Shown here one piece after another: positions 34,948 to 46,599 of a DNA stretch of 64,000 bases. Every line of letters starts with the position of its first letter. Position 1 is the stretch's first letter. The translations under genes were made by a program, and so were the position numbers. The DNA is from Diphasiastrum complanatum (taxonomy: Eukaryota; Streptophyta; Lycopodiopsida; Lycopodiales; Lycopodiaceae). Location: NCBI GenBank assembly GCA_029204225.1, contig CM055098.1, positions 20,441,746 through 20,505,745 on the forward strand, written 5' to 3'. The notes under the pieces are model-generated. The model ran no database searches and was not told where the DNA came from. It saw only the letters and a list, made by a program, of their open reading frames with translations.

Positions 34948-36583
34948 ATGGCCTCCTGATCCTCTGAAGACTCTGGCACCAAGCAGGTGATTCAGCGTGA
35001 AATCCTTGAGGCTACACAGATTTGGCCCTTACCCTCTAACGCTCTGATCCAACCCTGGCTACAGACAATTGGCCCACTTCTTGACACAATGGGTTTTTAA
35101 CCGGCGCTTTTCAATTCTAACACAAACATGGGAATTGCCCTTCACGCTTATGCCACCTGGGAAGTGCCAAAAGCATGCTTCCACTTCTTGTACCAAGGTA
35201 CCATGTACAAGGTCAGAATTAACACAAACTCTATGGCCACAGTTGGCATTATGTCTGGTGACCGTCAGCCATCTTCCATCGTCAGGCAAAAGTCTTGATT
35301 AAATCTTTAGTTGCCAAAACCACACCAGAGATCCCCATCCAGACTAACAATGGTTACCTGATAGATGCTATCACGGAACCAGTCATACAGGCGGCTGCGC
35401 ATCTGTTGAACAACTTTCTAGTTGTTTCAACATTTCGCAAGGACAAAGTCCAATCCACGCTGCCGAGTCAGATAGTGGAGTCCTTCCTAGAATTTTCTAG
35501 CCCCATGGTGGTGCCATACGACTGGCACACCTTCCTCATCCATGAACTAACCATCTCCATCAAGCCCAACAACCGTGATCGTATCGTCGCAGGCCCCCTA
35601 CTGTGCAACTTTGCCTGAATACTTCTCGAGGCGAAAGTGCACGGTTTCCACCGTTCCAACCTTCTTTCTTCCACTTACACAACGGCCAGCAAACGAATGT
35701 GTGGCACTGTCTCTTCATCTTCATCTCTACCTACTACCCAAAGATGCACAACCACCGCACTAACCACTCCATCAACCACCGCCACTTCTTCTTCTGTGCA
35801 ACCCTCCACTCCAATCTCTGTTGTCACTACCCCTCTTTCTGTTCCATCCACGACTGTTTTTGTTCCCATCCCCATTTCCCCTGTCGATACCACTCCCATT
35901 TCTGTTCCATTATCCACTACTCTGTCCATCACCATCGCATCCTCCATCACTCCTGCCACCACCGTTGTTCCCTTCATGTTTAATCGATCCGATTCTCAGT
36001 TGTCTCCCGACATTCTGACGTGGATGCAAGTCATCAATTTTTCACCCCCACGCCAGACCATTTCTGCTCCATCCTCACCATCTGTACTCCACACCACACT
36101 TCAGTTTCTCTCTATCCCTCCCATCCTCTCATTTGGACAAACCGTCCTCACCCATGTTTCCACTGTTGCTTCTTGCATCCCACCCGTTTCGCCACCAAAG
36201 GTTGTCGAGGGCAACCAATCGTTGCCTGATGACGCATTTGTTCAAACCATTTTCATACCATTGCCATCAAGTCCAACAAGAACCTCATTGAAGAAAATGA
36301 CGACGGAGCTCCACAAGTCGTCGGGGCCGATACCACACAAGCCCCTATCAGTGCCAGTGTACCGGCTGCTCCAACTGACTTAACGACGGCGTACCAGAAT
36401 CTGGGAAAATACATCCTGGAGGCGGTAGCAGCCAAGGCTATTTTGAAAAGCAGGGTACTACACCTGGCAACAAGCAACACACAACTGCGAGCGAAACTCA
36501 CGAAGCTGCAGCAAGAGCTGATTCTAGCTCAACAACATGAACAAGAAGGGCACCGGGAGATTGCGAAGTTACAGCAGAAGGAG
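34948..36583 (+). pseudogene. Gypsy-linked extra ORF: globular head, Pro/Thr/Ser linker, coiled coil
   Basis: The head (34948-35620, ATG then an early stop) has PWLQTIGPLLDTMG, then F-H-F-L-YQGTMYKVRI, VGIMSGDRQPSS, and after a frameshift TNNGYLIDAITEPVIQAA. A Ser/Thr/Pro-rich linker follows (35640-36290). After another shift comes a likely coiled coil (about 36370-36580: LGKYILEAVAAKAILKSRV, LRAKLTKLQQELILAQQHEQ). A minus-strand LTR inserted at 36584 cuts it off. The head matches the decayed minus-strand copy at 13124-12540. I do not recognise the family. Position after integrase suggests an additional or env-like ORF, while the coiled coil plus later zinc knuckles in relatives would also fit a gag N-terminus. 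No membrane segment was seen. Confidence 0.6.
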
Positions 36584-37828
36584 TGTCATACTATACCAAC
36601 AGGTTTAATATAGATTTTATAGTAAATAATGTCGTTCCCACAGAGGACAGCGTTAGAAAGTTATGTTTTTGGTACAATTATGGCAAGTCGTTTCGAGTGT
36701 TATTCTGGTTGTCAACAGACACTAAAAAATAACCAATACTACTTATGTTTGGGATGCGTAATGTTAATAGATTCAGAACAACAATCTGGTCTCTTTCAAA
36801 TTTGATGAAGCGCGTTCTACAGATGAGATGTTATTAGAGTAGTACAGCAACACTACACTCTGGCTGATTAAGGTGTCAACAAAGAATCGAGAATTGTTCG
36901 ATGTATTCGCGACTGTGCAGACAATTAATTAATCGAGTTTGCGAACTATTCATTTCTAGACAAAAGTCCTCAACAACTAAAGCTCAACTTAATGGTTATA
37001 GAATATGAAGAGTTTTACAATACGTTAGAAACTTATGTCAATGCCAATCAGGAAAACAAATCAGAGACTTGATTCTTCAGACAGGGACTATCATCTCATA
37101 TGTATACATACAGCTTTATTCAATGATCGTGCTAGACTGTACCAAAGATAGTCATTATTCGAGTGCCGAAAAAAAAGTATTCACGACAGACGAATAAGAT
37201 GGTTTAAAGATAGTTCTTTAGAGCATGATTTATGAAAACACAACAAACGACTGTAATGCACTAGAGCGTCTGTCTGATCAGAGAGTAATTAATGAAATGC
37301 GTTATAGATTGTTAGCAAACTCAAGATCACTCACACTCAACAGTGCGGAGAACAGAGATAAGAGAGAATAACTCACAGAACTTTATTCACTTCTTCAATC
37401 TCTTACATAAGCATAAACTCTTCTCTCTTGATGATCGAGACTGAAGTGTGAGATCAATATATGTTCTATGGGGTGAACAAACACACCTCTAAAACAATAG
37501 GCGCGTCGCTCCCGCGAAAGGGTCTAGTTAACAATTAGACTGAAAATACGTTCAACTATACTATAGGAGGTATACTTAACTATGTTATCATGTCTTTTCA
37601 TATCTAGTCGTTTCGTATGGACGACCTAGTAAAGGTTGTCCAAGACAATGTCTTTTCCTTTTAAAGGTCTTGTCCTTAATTACAAGGCAAGTACTTAGGA
37701 GATATATTCCCGAAAAATGACTTAGGCCTCTTCATGATTTATACTTAACCGGCTCATATCTTCATTTGCGAGTATATCATGCCATATTTATGTTGATATT
37801 CACTTTTTAACATTTTCATGGCATCACA
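36584..37828 (-). repeat. 1.25 kb gypsy LTR (3' LTR, minus orientation)
   Basis: Bounded by TG (TGTCATACTATACC) and CA (GGCATCACA) on the plus strand. On the element strand the inner edge is preceded by CTTTTGAGCAAGGGGATA, a purine-rich priming tract. The element strand also has a TATATTGATC stretch and AATAAAG in plausible promoter and poly(A) positions. The LTR interrupts the plus-strand coiled-coil ORF at 36583. The five bases before it are AGGAG. A partner LTR was not found to the right. Confidence 0.65.
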
Positions 37829-37829
37829 T

Positions 37830-40165
37830 ATCCCCTTGCTCAAAAGTGAAATGTCCTCGTGAACATATCATCTTCATTTCGAGAATTATTCGAGAAACAT
37901 TCTTGTTCGTCAGATTTTCATTGAGGCAAAAAGATATTTCTTCGTGTATTTCGTCCTTTAGATATTTCTTCAGCTTAGAGAATATGTGTCTTGTTGTTTC
38001 TTTAATTGAATAGGTTGTTTTGAGTTGATCTTTGAATTGCTGATGAAAACTGGAATCAAACTTCAAAACATCTTTAAGCTTCAAAAATTCAGCATCCCAT
38101 AGAAACATCACCACGACAAAGACACGAATGAATATTCATGAATGATTCAGTTCTTCATATAACTTTTGAGCAAGCTCCAAGTTCTGTTGAGCTTTGATCA
38201 AGAGCAAATCTTCTTTTGATTTTGTATAGCGGCCAACTGGTAAGTTGCTGAATTCTTCTAACTTAATTGGGAGTAATGTTCCATCGAATAGCTCTTGGGT
38301 TAACTTGGTATCTTCGCCTGAATAACTAATAGAGTGATTTCTTTACAGTAACAAGCTAAAGATCTAATAAAATTGCTTTTAACATAAAGATTCTGAACAA
38401 AAAATAATGTCTTCGCCGCAAAGGTACCAAACTGCCAAAATATATATGTACAGAATTGCTTATAACGTAATGACTTCCTTCTATCTTGCAAACTATGTCG
38501 AATCTCTGCAAAATATTCTGCAAGGTTTTGCTCCCAATCCACATATAGACTGAATAATTTTGGATAAGCCATATTTATATTTATCAGCAAACCTGCATCG
38601 TTGGATGCACCTAAATCTGCAACCGCTTGTGGTTTGTACAGTTGAAACTGTGACTTTCGCTTTCGAAATGTCGCTTATTATCTTCGTTTCGCAAAAATTG
38701 AAGTTCTTTGATACGGATATATTCGAGAGCATACATATCCGAAGAGCCTATGTATAACTCTGCCGATCTGAAATGTACGACCTGGAATTTACCCTGGATT
38801 ATGCCCCAGTAGAGACATCCTTCCTGCTCAATAGTGAGCTAGGCCCATAACCAGAGAAAGTCGTCCTTCTTCCATGGTCGCTTCCAATCGTCAAAGGCGA
38901 TGCCTACTGCGCCTGGTAGCATCATGTAATCCACATGCCATTGCAACTCAATATTAAAAGCATGTGGACACCATTTTGAGAAGCGATCAACAAATGCACG
39001 GAATCTGTCAGCACATAACTTCGACTGATTTCGCTGCATTCGCTTTGGTTGTGTAGATGTGGTTGCCAAATTTTGAGTTTACAACTCAGCAGCCAGCTTC
39101 TGATCTTTCGTTTGTTGCTTTTGGTTCGACAACTCCTGTTCAAGCTGGTCAATCTTCGCGATAGCCTCCAAGAATTCTGGATGGTCTGAGGCTCCGATGC
39201 AGGTAGGCATATCTTGGAGTTGTTGTGTGAGCTCATCAATTCGCAGCAGAGCCTGAAGATAGTCATCGTGTGCATCGGGCTCGCTGCAAGATGGGGTGGC
39301 ATCACTGGAGAGCTCTGCCAGCTCCTTCCTCGACAAGAGCCTTCGCATCCTGGATCGGTTGTAAAAATTCGACTCAAAAATTTTTGAGCATCTGGCCTTG
39401 GAGCTAGTTCAGCTTCGTGAGGTCGACAATGATTGACCCTACAGTGGTGCTCAGGGACAAAGCAGCTTCTGTCTTTAATCTTGTCATTCGCTCCTCCTGT
39501 AGATGTTTCTGGAGCGCGACATTATGTTGATTTGCAGCCAAAAGTTGATGTTTTAAAGAATGGTGCAGAATCGACTGGAACCGGAATAGGTACAAAAATA
39601 AGACTGGAAAGATCAATTGGCTTGGGAGACAACATCCTTCCCGTCAGCAGTATTTTCTCAGCCTCGGTCAAAATTTGAAAATGAGCGCACAGGCGAGAGA
39701 CATGAGCTCCGACTTCTGAAAACTTCTGATGTTTGATCCATCACAAAAAGGCTTTGTAAGTGATAACGCCAAAGCATACTGGATTACCCGCAAGCACATC
39801 CAATATGTAACCAAAATTTTGTACTGATATTGTGGCATCCGCATCCGTAAAAAATATGGCTTGGTTTGCGTATTTACAAAACAGTTTGAATATGGCATCT
39901 CGGATCATAAAAATTTTGTACCTCTTCATGGGCACGAAGCAGTAGCTCAAAAAATGGACAACTTCATCCACCGACTCTTTATTTGTTGCAACCAGCTTCT
40001 CATCCAATGGTAGTCCGAGGGTTGTGCAAAACCAATCTTCTGAGATAGTGAAGAATTTGCCTCATACATGAACTTTGAATTCCTCCTCCGAAATGGAATG
40101 GATAGAGTTCACAAACTCTGTACTTACTTCAGAGAGGATTGTTGAATTCTCGTGAGTCGGACGCC
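37830..40165 (-). pseudogene. Long decayed ORF next to the gypsy 3' LTR, with coiled coil
   Basis: On the minus strand, from 40165: EEEFKVHV, GKFFTISEDW-CTTLGLPLDE and FLSYCFVPMKRYKIFMIRDA form an N-terminal globular part (to about 39660). A short Pro-rich piece follows (39660-39560). A long coiled coil is next (39560-39075: LLAANQHNVALQKHLQEERM, LLRIDELTQQLQD, AIAKIDQLEQELSNQKQQTK). Then comes FRAFVDRFSKWCPHAF and WHVDYMMLPGAVGIAFDDWK (to 38840), a helical region (38590-38160), and a terminal part (38114-37824) ending HFTFEQGDM. It stops directly before the priming tract of the LTR. Several stops and shifts interrupt it. The head resembles plant transposon proteins with a 'RGK.....I...LGLP' segment. 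It probably belongs to the same element as the LTR. Confidence 0.5.
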
Positions 40166-40170
40166 CTACA

Positions 40171-40850
40171 CATGTACTTTTGATCTCCTAAGCCCAATAA
40201 TACCATAAAGATCAAACTAGCATTGATTGACAATAGGAAAGTTGATCACACAAGAAATATTATTGTGTTACAAGCAAGATCTATCTACAAATAATGAAAC
40301 TAAGTACAATAAATGCCTCAACTCAATTAGAGAGAGAATATGAATGTACAAACTCGAGTAGAGAGAGAGGGCACAAAGAGCTTAGTCTCCAAATTTGCAT
40401 TACACACAAAAATCATCATCTTCTCAATGAGAGTACATCACATATATATAGATCCATGGACTCTCCTCCTACTTTGACTTGAATTGGAGTTATGAATCCA
40501 CCTCTCAAGCTATCTAGACTTATTCAAGCCACCTCAATATGTCTGATTGTGCCACCTAGTATTTTCATGCATTAAATGTGGCATGCAAAGTACAAATGGC
40601 AATTCCTATGGTAGCTTGAGTTTCTACTTCTACCTACCTTGAATATTTTATTCTAAGATGAGTCTTTACTAAGCCAAAAAAGCTCAATTCATCTTTGGCA
40701 TTTTTAGGACCCCTACTTACAACATTAGATAGATTTTTTCAATATTTCAACACTCCTCCTAAAAATGTATCTAATGTGGATCAAGCATTGATCTACTTTC
40801 TACAGTTCTGTTTCAGAACTTTCTTGATTTCTTACAGTCTACAGATTATT
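40171..40850 (-). repeat. Copia LTR with short 3' internal tail (family B-like)
   Basis: The minus strand reads TTTTTAGGAGGAG immediately before TGTTGAAATATTG at 40752, a copia priming tract and LTR start of the same style as at 21618. The LTR probably runs to TGTACTTTTG on the plus strand at about 40171. The tail 40753-40850 is 3' internal sequence. The block separates the gypsy integrase piece on the right from the coiled-coil ORF on the left, so it is an insertion or a recombination scar. It lacks the CACATGTG arrays. Confidence 0.5.
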
Positions 40851-41792
40851 CCTATTTTCCCAATCAAAACGACTTGCTTCGACCTTTTATGTCATAATGT
40901 TGCAGAGAATCTTGTTGGAAGATTTAGCTTGACCATTACCCCTCGGATGAGTACTAAATCGATGAATAACAAAAAAGTCTTCCAATAGACACTTTATCGT
41001 TTCATTCACAAAATGTGTTCCGCGATCACTTATGATCTCGATAGGACATCCAAACCTAATAATAAGATTTTCATGAAGAAACTTAGCCGTAGATTTTGCA
41101 TCTACAACTCGAACTGCTTTTGCTTCAACCCACTTCATCATATAATTAGTTGCAACAATGATATATCTGGCTTGAGATCTTCATATTGCAGGACGAATAG
41201 GACCAACATAATCTAGGCCCCATTTCTTGAATGGTGCTTGCGATAAAACTGGATGTAAAGGTTCATAATTTTGTCGTGTAGGACGATGTTCTTGTTGACA
41301 AACATCACATGACTGAATATAATTTTTTGTATCTTTATGTAGTGTAGGCCACCAACATCCTGGTTGTAAAAGTTTGCGAACAGTGATATCTATTGAATAA
41401 TGTCCTCCGCCCATTCCATCATGTGAAAACATGATAAGTTCAGGTACTTCATGCGACAAAACACATCCTCGCAAAATATCATCCATTCCTCGGCGATACA
41501 ATTGTCCAACAATCAATTGATAAGGCTGTGCCTTAAGAATCAATTGTCTCTTTTGTACTTTTGTCAAGGAATCATTAGGTTGGCCTAGCATCAGATATTC
41601 AACAATATCCGCTGCCCACTCAGGTACTGCTTCAACATAGAATAATGCAGCATCTAGTAGTTCATCATCCACGTCAGTATTAAATGGTGCTGATTCAATC
41701 CTTGAAACATGGTCAACCAAATGATGTTCTTTACCTTTTCAAACCACAACTCAAAAATCAAATTCGATCAATAAAAGTAGCCACCAAGGTAG
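40850..41792 (-). pseudogene. Ty3/gypsy RNase H end and integrase, second copy
   Basis: The minus strand from about 41792 reads LLLLIEFDF with KGKEHHLVDHVSRIES and DELLDAALFYVEAVPEW. The zinc-binding part keeps HDGMGGGHYSIDITV and CDVCQQ. Next come KWGLDYVGPI (first Asp), YIIVATNYMMKWVEAKAV and IISDRGTHFVNETI (second Asp). In NGQAKSSNK the catalytic Glu is replaced by Lys. The frame then meets a TAA at NIMT and stops resembling integrase near 40850. It is closely related to the plus-strand copy at 33443-34400. A few stops (41181, 40990) interrupt it. Confidence 0.78.
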
Positions 41793-42209
41793 TGATGGAT
41801 GTGAACTGGTCGGATACAGAAGATGAGGAATTGGTCGGATGTAAAATGGCCGTTGTTGGATGTAAATCCAACAACGTGAATGGATGCAACAAGCTGCAAG
41901 AAAACTTCAGAAAATTTGCAAAAATTAGAAACAAAGTACAAATAGTGTGGAAGTGGATGCTAAATGCATAAAAGATGGAAGTTCATTTAGACTTTTAGAA
42001 AAAAGTTAAAACTTTCTGCTACGTGGATGGATAAAGTGTGGTAGCTATGGAGCGTAGAACATGTGATAGAAGGATTAATGGCAGTTAGTTTGCACAAAAA
42101 TCAGATCACTGAGAGCAAAGATTGCCAGAAAGTTTGCTAATGCTCTCAAGAAGTGTGAAGTGAAAGTGACTTGTGTATCCGACGTATTTATAAAAATTTT
42201 TAGGTCAGG
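41793..42209. other. No gene; GGATGYAA-rich flank
   Basis: Non-coding by inspection. It contains scattered TCGGATG/TTGGATGTAA words that become dense after 42210. Confidence 0.35.
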
Positions 42210-42600
42210 TGTCGGATGCAGGCGCATCAGATGTAACTTATTGGATGTAATGGGTCGTCAGATTTGAACATCGGTTCTGATCGCCGGATTTGAATCTATA
42301 GTCTACTCGTCTAATCTAAAGATAGTCGTCGGATGTATATTTGTCGGCTCTAATCGTCGATTATGATTGTTGGACGTAACTCATCGGTTCTGATCATTAG
42401 ACATAGCTTGTCGGATCTGAACATCAAATATAATGTCATCATGAAAACATCGTCAAATCTATCGTCAGATCTAAATGTGTCAGATTTGAATCTATCGGAT
42501 GTAAAGGTAGGTGTAGTCATCGAACATACCGTCGGATGTGATGTGGGCTATGGTATCGAGATGTAGATTGTCGAATGTACCGTCGGATGGCATACTTACT
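42210..42600. repeat. Irregular TCGGATGTAA-type motif array
   Basis: Roughly twenty imperfect copies of a TCGTCGGATYTGAA / TCGGATGTAA word with spacings of about 12-25 bases. The array is too diverged for a fixed period by eye. Confidence 0.6.
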
Positions 42601-42699
42601 AGCGTCAGTATGTTGGATGATTGTGAGGAATCCCCAAGATGCTGGGCTAAAGCTATTCCAAGTGCACCTCTCACCTTAGACCGAGGAGGTCTCTAAGAA

Positions 42700-43854
42700 A
42701 GAAGAGAAGGATGAAGAATAAGAGCCGGAGCATGAGAGCCAGTAAATACTAGCTAGGACAACAGTTAGAAATTATGTGCGCGTCATGGTGAATCTCAAGT
42801 GAATGACCATGTAGGAGCTAATACTTCTAGGAAATTGTAATAAATGTTGTAGACCCCTCTTAAATAAAGTAGAGTGAGCCACCTTTTGATGGTGACCTCT
42901 AGTGGAGAAACTAATCAGTCCACTTGTAATTTGTGAAAATGTGGAATTGCCACTTGTGCTCCACCTAGGCAACTCATTGGCTTATTTAAGTCTCTTGTGA
43001 GGGAACTTTACTTGTAATGTCTTTTCCCTTGTATTTAATAAAGAAGATCCTCCACAAGTTTTGGCATTCATAGAGCTCCTTGATCATGATGGACTTCTTG
43101 AGTGATTCCCTTATGATCATGCCCTTCCATCCCTTTGTGTGTGGTTGTGGAATTAGATTAATTTCTTGTTTTCTTTCATTATGCATTGTGGAGTAGAGTA
43201 GTGGATTAGTTTCATTGTTTATGTTTTAGAGTAGAATCAAGCTTCAAGTAAACTACATAGGCTAAAATAGTGGCACAGATCTTGCATATTCATCTACAAT
43301 TCTGTTCTTGATGTTCTTGGGAAGTTCAAGAATCAAGAGATGAGTGTTTATTGATTCTTGCACTTGTAATGCTTGCTAATTTAGTTTTTTGTTTTCTTGA
43401 TTCTGTTTCCGTGGCTGCATTTAGACTAATTTGAGTTTTAAAATCTGTTTTCAGCTCGTTTTACAACAAGTAGAAACAAGATTTGTTGAGTGTTCATATG
43501 AGTTGCATGCTGATGATAAGCACCATGACTTGCATGTTTCAATTGATGTAAGTACAGTTTAGGAGAAAATGAATTCCTGAGAATCCATTGACAGGCTGGA
43601 TTAAAACTATACTACAACACTAATCTTATTGTCTAGTTGAATGTAATCAAGACTCCGTTTGCCAAGAACAATTCATAAGAGTCTAGTAACAAATAGTAGT
43701 AACATGCCAAATTGTAATGAATCGATTTGAATAATCCATACACGGAGGAGAAATTGGTGAACATTTGGCGCTGATACCAACTAAACACACACAAACCAAT
43801 CGACCATGCATTCTTCGTGTGCACAAGCTAGTTCTTGAACATTCATGCTCCGAG
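42700..43854 (+). other. LTR-like region, plus orientation
   Basis: No coding region. TGGCTTATTTAAGTC (42980s) followed by CTTGTATTTAATAAAGAAG (43030s) looks like the TATA and poly(A) signals of a plant LTR. It precedes the minisatellite and the plus-strand gypsy gag at 44887, so it may be the 5' LTR and leader of that element. Ends were not defined. Confidence 0.35.
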
Positions 43855-44590
43855 CTTTGACCAAGTTCGTCATCCCGTTTCGACCGAGTCCATAGTCTCG
43901 AGATTATGATCTCGACCGAACCCTGACCAAGTCCTGACCGAGTTTCAAACTTACGATCTCGACCGAGTCCTGGCATACAATCTCGAATGAGTCCAGACTT
44001 ATGATCTCGACCGAGTCCTGACCGAATCCTAACCAAGTCACGAACTTACGATCTCGACCGAGTCTTGACTTACAATCTCGACTGAGTCTTTATCTCAAAT
44101 CTCGACCGAGTCCAGAACTTAAAATCTTGACCGAGTCTTGACTTACAATCTCAACCGAGTCTTGAACTTGCGTTCTTGACCGAGTCCTAGCGTACAATCT
44201 TGACTGAGACTTGACTTAAAATCTTGACCAAGTCCTTATCTCAAATCTAACCAAGTCTTGAACTTGTGTTCTCAATCGAGTTCTGGCATACAATTTCGAT
44301 CAAGTCCAGACCTTAAAATCTCGACCAAATCCAGGAGACCTTAAAATCTCTACCGAGTCCTAACATCAACTCTCGACTGAGTCTTGCATTGAAATCTCAA
44401 CCGAGTCCTAATGCTGGAATCTCAACCAAGTCCTTGCATTGACATCTCGACCAAGTCCAAAACTCCATTCTTGACTGAGTTTTGACATCGAGTCTCGACC
44501 GAGTCCTAACATCAAGTCTCAACCGAGTCCTAACATCTAATCTCAACCAAGCCTTTACGACATGACATCTCGACCGAGCCAACTACTTGC
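43855..44590. repeat. Minisatellite, about 28-31 bp units around CTCGACCGAGTCC
   Basis: About two dozen diverged units of the form ATCTCGACCGAGTCCTGACTTACA-like sequence. The core TCGACCGA-G is the most conserved. Unit length varies slightly. On the reverse strand part of it stays open (44582-44397) and codes repeats of the LDVRTRSR type, a by-product of the array. Confidence 0.85.
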
Positions 44591-44886
44591 CTTGACAGTC
44601 AACAGAGTCCTTGACTGGACTCTTAGCTAAGCCATTTGACACAGAGATCAACCAAGTTTTTTTACACTAACCATCACCTAAATACTGTGAAATTTGGTTG
44701 CATACTAGACACCAACATCTGAGCATTGTCCATTTGCCATAAATTTACATACCAAGTCTGTTAAAACAAAAAAAACAAAAAAACAAAAACAATACAAGCC
44801 TCACTAGATGGATTGTCATTACAATCCCAATTCCACTAAAGACTATCCACCCGAGATAGCAAGCCAAACACAATCGATTCTCTCGT

Positions 44887-45748
44887 ATGAAATCCCAAGT
44901 ACACGAACCTTCCACAAACCCATTCAAGAGATGGGAACCCACTCGAGCAGAAACTTCATATGAGCGAGCACATTTTCATGCTGCTGAATCCTCACACAAA
45001 GAGCTCACCTTAATGGGGCTTTTGCCAACCATGGACCTTGTACTAAAAAATGTACTCCAAAGTTTAATCTCTGGACACTCAAAGATTTCTACAAGTCTTT
45101 GAGAATGCATATGACGTTTATGGCGAGACATCTAACGAAGCAATGGTCCAACTTTTCTCGATGACCATGATCGATCGAGCACATGAATGGTTTCTCAACC
45201 TGGATCATGAAGATAAACTTGATTGGTCTATCTTGAAAGAGTCCTTCATCAAACGTTTGAAACTATTTCGTTTGATTGAAATCCCCTTTGTCAAATTAAT
45301 TAACATCAAGATGACAAAGGACGAAAAAGTACGAAACTACATTGAGCACTTCAAACGTCTCAAGAGTCAAGTACAAGAGCAGCCTACCAAAAATATGCTC
45401 ATCATCTGGTTCTTAGTTGGACTACCCAAATGGATTAGACGTGAGCTGAGATCTAACGATGAATATATGACCCTAAAGACAACCATGTTTGACGCCATCT
45501 GAGAAGAAGACGAAGGATCTGATGTTGAGGATTCTAGAGAACGCAGAGCACATCATGCTGTCTGCAAGTCAAAGCCAATCGAGGACACTCGGGATCAGCT
45601 TTGGAAATCCCAAATGGACTTGCTGAATTAGCAACACCAAATGCAGATGGAAAAACTCACCAAAGAGATTCAAAATACATTGAAGTCTATCCAAAGCTCA
45701 ATGTTTGGTCAGCTACCCCCTGGTCAGGTACCGCATAGACGAGAAAAT
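44887..45748 (+). pseudogene. Ty3/gypsy gag, degenerate
   Basis: After an N-terminal piece (44887-45100), a frame opens at about 45120: MVQLFSMTMIDRAHEWFLNL, SILKESFIKRLKLFRLIE, KMTKDEKVRNYIEHFKRLKS and WFLVGLPKWIRRELRSND. This is the Retrotrans_gag pattern (A..WF..L, F...F, L...Q...E....Y...F..L). A TGA at 45500 and a TAG near 45628 interrupt an acidic, Gln-rich tail that ends at 45748. There a different repeat (shared with 30855) begins. Protease and pol are absent. The upstream leader probably includes the minisatellite. Confidence 0.68.
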
Positions 45749-46071
45749 GTGAAAAATTTTAGATCATTAAGATCCAAAATGTGTCCCATGATCTTTGGTT
45801 AGAAAAGATAACACAATCAACAACATTTCCAATGTAGAAAAATCAGCATCTACTCAATGAAAGAGATGCAAACTTAATAAAAACTTGATCAAAAATCAAA
45901 TATATGATAAAATGAAGTTTCTTTCAATACAATACCAGTACCCTACTATACTTCCCACGTGTGGATCCAAAAATAGCAAAATATGAGCATTCTACACACA
46001 AGATTGCAAGATATCATCAAGATAGTGCACCAATGGATAGATGAACCCAAGAGAACTCATGTATAAGCATG

Positions 46072-46130
<59 letters not shown>

Positions 46131-46599
46131 GAGTCTGTTCTCCCACGAATTTAGACTATATAGCAGATCCATGCCTCATAAATGAGTTTGGTTTCTCTCC
46201 AAAACTCCTCTATTTCAAAAATCCTTTCGTCAGTATAGACCTCCTTTATAAGGTTCTAAAGTAGTTTCCATAATTGATATAGAGAATAGTGTTCACTTTG
46301 GATGCTTCACAATTTCTTACATCAATTTTACACATCAAGATGTAACGAGAACATGAAAAACCAAATAGAATGTGAATGTAATGATTCTTCCATGTTTCAA
46401 ACTTTGAACTCTCTAGAAAATAACAGCAAACATGATTGCACAAAATACTTTTTAACACCAATGTCTAAAATGCCTTATCCAAATCCTAAAACTATAGGAT
46501 TCATGCTATTATGACATGGCAAGGCCTTTGTGGTACAATACCACATTGTTCTTGTTTTACTTTTTTGTCTTTGGAACTAGTGACTGGAAGTGTGTCTCT
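45749..46599. other. Probable LTR remnant, no gene
   Basis: Begins TGTGAAAAATTTTAGATC and shares its first 60 bases with 30855-30915. It holds the GA microsatellite at 46075-46130. No coding region is supported. Confidence 0.4.
46075..46130. repeat. (GA)n microsatellite
   Basis: More than 20 GA dinucleotides with one interruption at the right end. Confidence 0.95.

Noticed and set aside
44397-44582. Arg-rich repeated peptide on the reverse strand
   Set aside because: A by-product of the 28-31 bp minisatellite; no start context and broken elsewhere in the array.
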